Assembly: GCA_036258055.1 (NCBI GenBank)
Contig: DATAEK010000411.1
Span: 1 to 18,696, forward strand
DNA from: DATAEK01 sp036258055
Lineage (GTDB): Bacteria > Acidobacteriota > Vicinamibacteria > Vicinamibacterales > 2-12-FULL-66-21
Direction of reading: 5' to 3'
DNA length: 18,696 nt
Part shown: positions 16,480 to 18,696 of the stretch, in pieces
How the letters are laid out: each line of letters opens with the position of its first letter
How positions within the stretch are numbered: position 1 is the stretch's first letter
Notes under the pieces: model-generated
The model's input: the letters and a program-made list of their open reading frames with translations, nothing else
What the model was told of the DNA's origin: nothing
Databases searched by the model: none
Made by a program: the position numbers and the translations under genes

Positions 16480-16726
16480 AAGAGGCTTTCCCGGGAAACG
16501 CGTCATCCACGTTCGCACCAGCAAGAACGAGCTTCACTATTGGTTCTTGTTCCACGTCAAACGGTCCGTCAGCAACGGCATCTTGCCGCCCGATTCCGAG
16601 TTTCGCGCCGTTGCCCGCGTGAGTTTCCGCAGCGTCGTCCCGCGCGCGGCACCGTTCAAGGGGCCCGTCTATCAACAGTTGCTGCAGGAATTCGGCAACG
16701 CCGTCAGCACACTCGGCGCTTCTTGA
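16480..16726 (+). pseudogene. coding-like fragment without a start codon, unrecognised
   Basis: On the plus strand the frame ending in TGA at 16724-16726 reads like a real protein C-terminus of about 80 residues (VIHVRTSKNELHYWFLFHVK, then FKGPVYQQLLQEFGNAVS near the end) with G/C-rich third positions. No ATG or GTG opens it: the in-frame region upstream is arginine-rich and looks non-coding. A neighbouring frame just upstream also looks protein-like (TGVGVDCVRQESRLTG) and stops at a TAA near 16489, so a frameshifted remnant is one explanation. I do not recognise the family. It could equally be chance open reading in high-GC DNA. Confidence 0.25.
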
Positions 16727-16881
16727 CTGTGCGTCGACCGAGGCGTATGGTCCGCCGTGTTGAAGGGGCATCCATACGAGGGCGGAAGCTGATCCGTGTC
16801 GGCGCGTTGTCTAATCGTGTCCCACGCCGCCGGTGACTCCCACGCGATGCTTCCGTGATGAAGCACATCAAGGAACACCAC

Positions 16882-17847
16882 ATGAAGACTCGACTCAGGA
16901 TCACCCGCCTTGCCATCGTTGTTCTCCTGGCTGGCACGCTGGGAGCCCACTCGCTGGTCGCCACCACCTACATCTCGGCCGAGCCGATTCCGAGTCGAGA
17001 TGTGGTCGGGCAGGACGCGCTCGCCACCATCCTCAGCGCGGGTTACCCCAACCTGGAACGGTGGAGCGATCGGCTGCTCAACGACTGCGGCATCGTGCAA
17101 AAGGTGATCGACGTGCTGACGGCGAATGGCGCGATCAGCACGGTCAATTCCGGCAACACCAGCTTTCGCGTGGCTGCGGGTGGCTTTGAGGCCGTCACCG
17201 ATCCTTCCTTCGTGGCGACTGTCCAGGACTCAGGACGCAATCCGGTGAGTGAGGAAGACGTTGACGTGCTCGACAACGCGCTGGGTTACGTCCTGAATCA
17301 GAGTGGAACCGCACATTTCAGTCCCGATAATGCGAAGGCCTATCAGTTCTCTCTCGACTACGCGGTCGTGACATTTGCGGGCACGCTGACCGGCGTGGAA
17401 GCCAAGGCGTTTTTCGATCACCTGGGCACCATCGATTTCGCGCTCTGGGGTGGTCGGTTTGCCGGTTTCACCCAGATCGACTTCGAAGATTCGCCAACCA
17501 ACAATTCGATGCTGTTTCTCAAACCTGCCGCGTCGAAACGGCGGTTGATTGACGGCCTCTCCCTTGCAACCAGCACCACTCCCGGGGCGACGTATGTCAC
17601 GCTCGACAACCACGGCGACCCAACGACGGACAAGGCTGGCATCGCCTTTCCAGGTAATGACTGGATTGCCTTTCCTGATGGCGACCAGTACCTGACCAAT
17701 CTCAATAACCCTTCTCCGCAGCTGCTGTCGGCGCTGGCCTCGTTGCGGCGGCAGCATCTTCAGGCGGTGGCCGATCTTCTGGAGGCGATCAACAAGGGCA
17801 AAGTCGATCAGTACCTCAACCAGCAATTCAGCTGCCCCACCTCGTGA
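16882..17847 (+). CDS. unrecognised exported protein
   Basis: A 321-residue protein I cannot assign to a family. It starts with a clear signal peptide: basic MKTRLRITR, then AIVVLLAGTLGAHSLVA, with cleavage somewhere around 22-33. The mature part is acidic to neutral, with mixed alpha/beta character (DVLTANGAISTVNSGNTSFR, YQFSLDYAVVTFAGTLTGVE). It has only two cysteines in the mature region, C69 and C318, the latter four residues from the end, so a disulphide tying the two ends is possible. There is no PEP-CTERM or LPXTG-like sorting tail. I chose the ATG at 16882 because AAGGA lies about 7 bases upstream and the signal peptide begins there; GTG/ATG codons at 16855/16858 are in frame and would add 8 or 9 residues. 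It faces away from the EPS operon, so a shared role is not implied. Confidence 0.75.
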   Translation: MKTRLRITRLAIVVLLAGTLGAHSLVATTYISAEPIPSRDVVGQDALATILSAGYPNLERWSDRLLNDCGIVQKVIDVLTANGAISTVNSGNTSFRVAAGGFEAVTDPSFVATVQDSGRNPVSEEDVDVLDNALGYVLNQSGTAHFSPDNAKAYQFSLDYAVVTFAGTLTGVEAKAFFDHLGTIDFALWGGRFAGFTQIDFEDSPTNNSMLFLKPAASKRRLIDGLSLATSTTPGATYVTLDNHGDPTTDKAGIAFPGNDWIAFPDGDQYLTNLNNPSPQLLSALASLRRQHLQAVADLLEAINKGKVDQYLNQQFSCPTS

Positions 17848-17890
17848 CGCCTTGGCGGCCTCGGCGCACGTCGTCGCGGACGCAGCCGCG

Positions 17891-18066
17891 TGGTGGGCAC
17901 CAATCTTCGAGGACACGCGTCAGTGCCCCGCTCGCGAATTGCGGCGCCACGTAGTCCTCGAGCGAGAACGCCAGTCCGATCCCATCAGGACCGCTCGAAT
18001 CGTCATGTCCATGTCGTCGATGATGAGTTGACGCCGGAAGATTTGCGAGATCGAGCGCGCCTCTCC
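17891..18066 (-). pseudogene. C-terminal remnant of a LysR-type transcriptional regulator, frameshifted
   Basis: Reading the minus strand from 18066, one frame gives GEARSISQIFRRQLIIDD followed by MDMTIRAVLMG. Near 17981 the homology jumps by one base into another frame that gives IGLAFSLEDYVAPQFASG and then ALTRVLEDWCPP, ending at 17891. Joined, this is the well-known end of the LysR substrate-binding domain (pattern DLDLxxxAALxGxGLAY..EDxVAPxxASGxLVRVLEDWCPP). The helix-turn-helix half and most of the effector domain are missing: the place they should occupy, above 18100, is now the aldo/keto reductase gene. After WCPP the usual FPGxxLYYP is also gone. This is a dead fragment left by deletion or recombination. 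LysR genes often sit divergently beside aldo/keto reductase genes, which would explain its origin (inference). Confidence 0.7.
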
Positions 18067-18117
18067 CCGGAACACATGGCGTTCATCGACCAAGATCGTT
18101 GAAGGAGAAACAGAGCA

Positions 18118-18696
18118 ATGCAGAACCGCATACTGGGTAGGAGCGGACTGGAAGTCTCGGCGCTCGGCTTCGGCTGCATGGGCATCAGCTTCGGCTACGG
18201 GCCGGCTACGAGCCGGGAGGAAGGCATCGCGATCATCCGCGCGGCTGTCGAAAGGGGCGTCACGTTCTTCGATACCGCCGAAGCGTACGGGCCGTTCACG
18301 AATGAAGAGCTCGTCGGGGAAGCGCTCGGCCCGGTTCGCGATCAGGTGGTGATTGCGACCAAGTTTGGTTTCAAGTTCGAGGGCGGCAAGCAGACTGGGC
18401 TGGACAGCCGGCCGGCGCACATCCGGGAGGTTGCAGACGCGTCGCTGAAAAGACTCAAAACCGATCGGATCGATCTGTTCTATCAGCACCGCGTCGACCC
18501 CGACGTTCCGATCGAGGACGTCGCGAGCACCGTGAAAGATCTCATTCGGGAAGGCAAGGTCAAACACTTCGGCCTCTCTGAAGCCGGCGTGCAAACGATC
18601 CGTCGCGCGCATGCCGTGCAGCCGGTCGCAGCGCTGCAGAGCGAGTACTCACTCTGGTGGCGCGAGCCCGAAAAGGAGGTACTGCCGACGCTCGAG
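18118..18696 (+). CDS. aldo/keto reductase (5' part; continues beyond window)
   Basis: The first 193 residues of an NADPH-dependent aldo/keto reductase; family members are about 310-340 residues long. The catalytic tetrad is visible: D52 and Y57 in FFDTAEAYG, K82 in ATKFGF and H124 in YQHRVD. The N-terminus (MQNRILGRSGLEVSALGFGC) and GKVKHFGLSEAG are typical of the YajO/Tas-like group that reduces assorted aldehydes and ketones; the substrate cannot be told. The ATG at 18118 follows AAGGAG by about 10 bases. The gene points away from a broken LysR remnant and has no visible link to the EPS operon. The frame is open to the window edge. Confidence 0.93.
   Translation, partial: MQNRILGRSGLEVSALGFGCMGISFGYGPATSREEGIAIIRAAVERGVTFFDTAEAYGPFTNEELVGEALGPVRDQVVIATKFGFKFEGGKQTGLDSRPAHIREVADASLKRLKTDRIDLFYQHRVDPDVPIEDVASTVKDLIREGKVKHFGLSEAGVQTIRRAHAVQPVAALQSEYSLWWREPEKEVLPTLE

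Larger units (their letters stand above)
16157..16881. other. intergenic region between the EPS operon and a divergent plus-strand gene
   Basis: About 725 bases separate the OPX start (minus) from the exported-protein start (plus). The half next to the OPX gene must hold the operon's promoter, but I found no convincing -35/-10 pair or sigma-54 -24/-12 pair on either strand. A short perfect palindrome TATCTCAGATA lies at 16364-16374, and a 7-bp inverted repeat with a 21-base loop at 16744-16778. Both are small enough to be chance. A coding-like stretch on the plus strand ends at 16726 and is listed separately. Confidence 0.5.

Noticed and set aside
14102..16726. Very long plus-strand open frame of 874 codons
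   Set aside because: Most of it lies opposite the Wzz and OPX genes, with arginine-rich low-quality translation. It is an antisense shadow of GC-rich coding DNA; only its last 80 codons look protein-like.
16744..16778. 7-bp inverted repeat CGTATGG/CCATACG, possible terminator
   Set aside because: The stem is short, the loop is 21 bases and there is no T-tract. Such repeats are expected by chance in a window of this size.
17780..17847. C-terminus of the exported protein as a possible exosortase (PEP-CTERM) sorting signal
   Set aside because: The end is polar (GKVDQYLNQQFSCPTS) with no PEP motif, hydrophobic helix or basic tail.

Overview
The window is high-GC DNA (roughly two thirds G+C by eye) that looks like a Gram-negative soil or sediment bacterium. 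It encodes outer-membrane export parts, a split Wzz and BY-kinase pair, and frequent GTG starts. Gene style and content would fit Acidobacteriota (for example a Vicinamibacteria-like lineage), but that placement is inference; no marker gene is present.

Positions 16156 down to 1 (minus strand) hold one compact exopolysaccharide operon. In order of transcription it contains: a short polysaccharide export (OPX) protein; a Wzz-type chain-length/co-polymerase protein; a BY-type tyrosine kinase; an EpsB/WbaP-like initiating sugar-phosphate transferase; a 25-codon micro-ORF that exactly fills the next gap; a canonical AsnB-type amidotransferase; a family-4-type glycosyltransferase; a second AsnB homologue that has lost its glutaminase cysteine; an outer-membrane beta-barrel protein; a heparinase II/III-like polysaccharide lyase; and a giant open frame that fuses a Wzx-type flippase to a second GT4-type glycosyltransferase and runs off the left edge. 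Several junctions are ATGA, GTGA or TGATG stop/start overlaps, so translation is probably coupled through much of the operon.

Together these genes suggest a Wzx-dependent pathway. The sugar transferase starts the repeat unit on undecaprenyl phosphate, the glycosyltransferases extend it, and the AsnB proteins probably amidate a carboxylated sugar. The flippase moves it across the inner membrane, Wzz and the kinase control polymerisation, and the short OPX protein with the beta-barrel forms the outer-membrane exit. The lyase may trim the polymer. The split kinase, EpsB-like transferase, short OPX and AsnB proteins resemble exosortase (XrtA)-associated EPS loci, but no exosortase, PEP-CTERM protein or Wzy polymerase is visible here.

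Positions 16157-16881 hold no clear gene: they contain the upstream region of the operon and a start-less coding-like fragment. The plus strand then carries an unrecognised exported protein (16882-17847). Next to it on the minus strand lies a frameshifted C-terminal scrap of a LysR-type regulator (about 17891-18066). At the right edge is the 5' part of an aldo/keto reductase gene (18118 onward). I saw no tRNA, rRNA, CRISPR array or insertion sequence.
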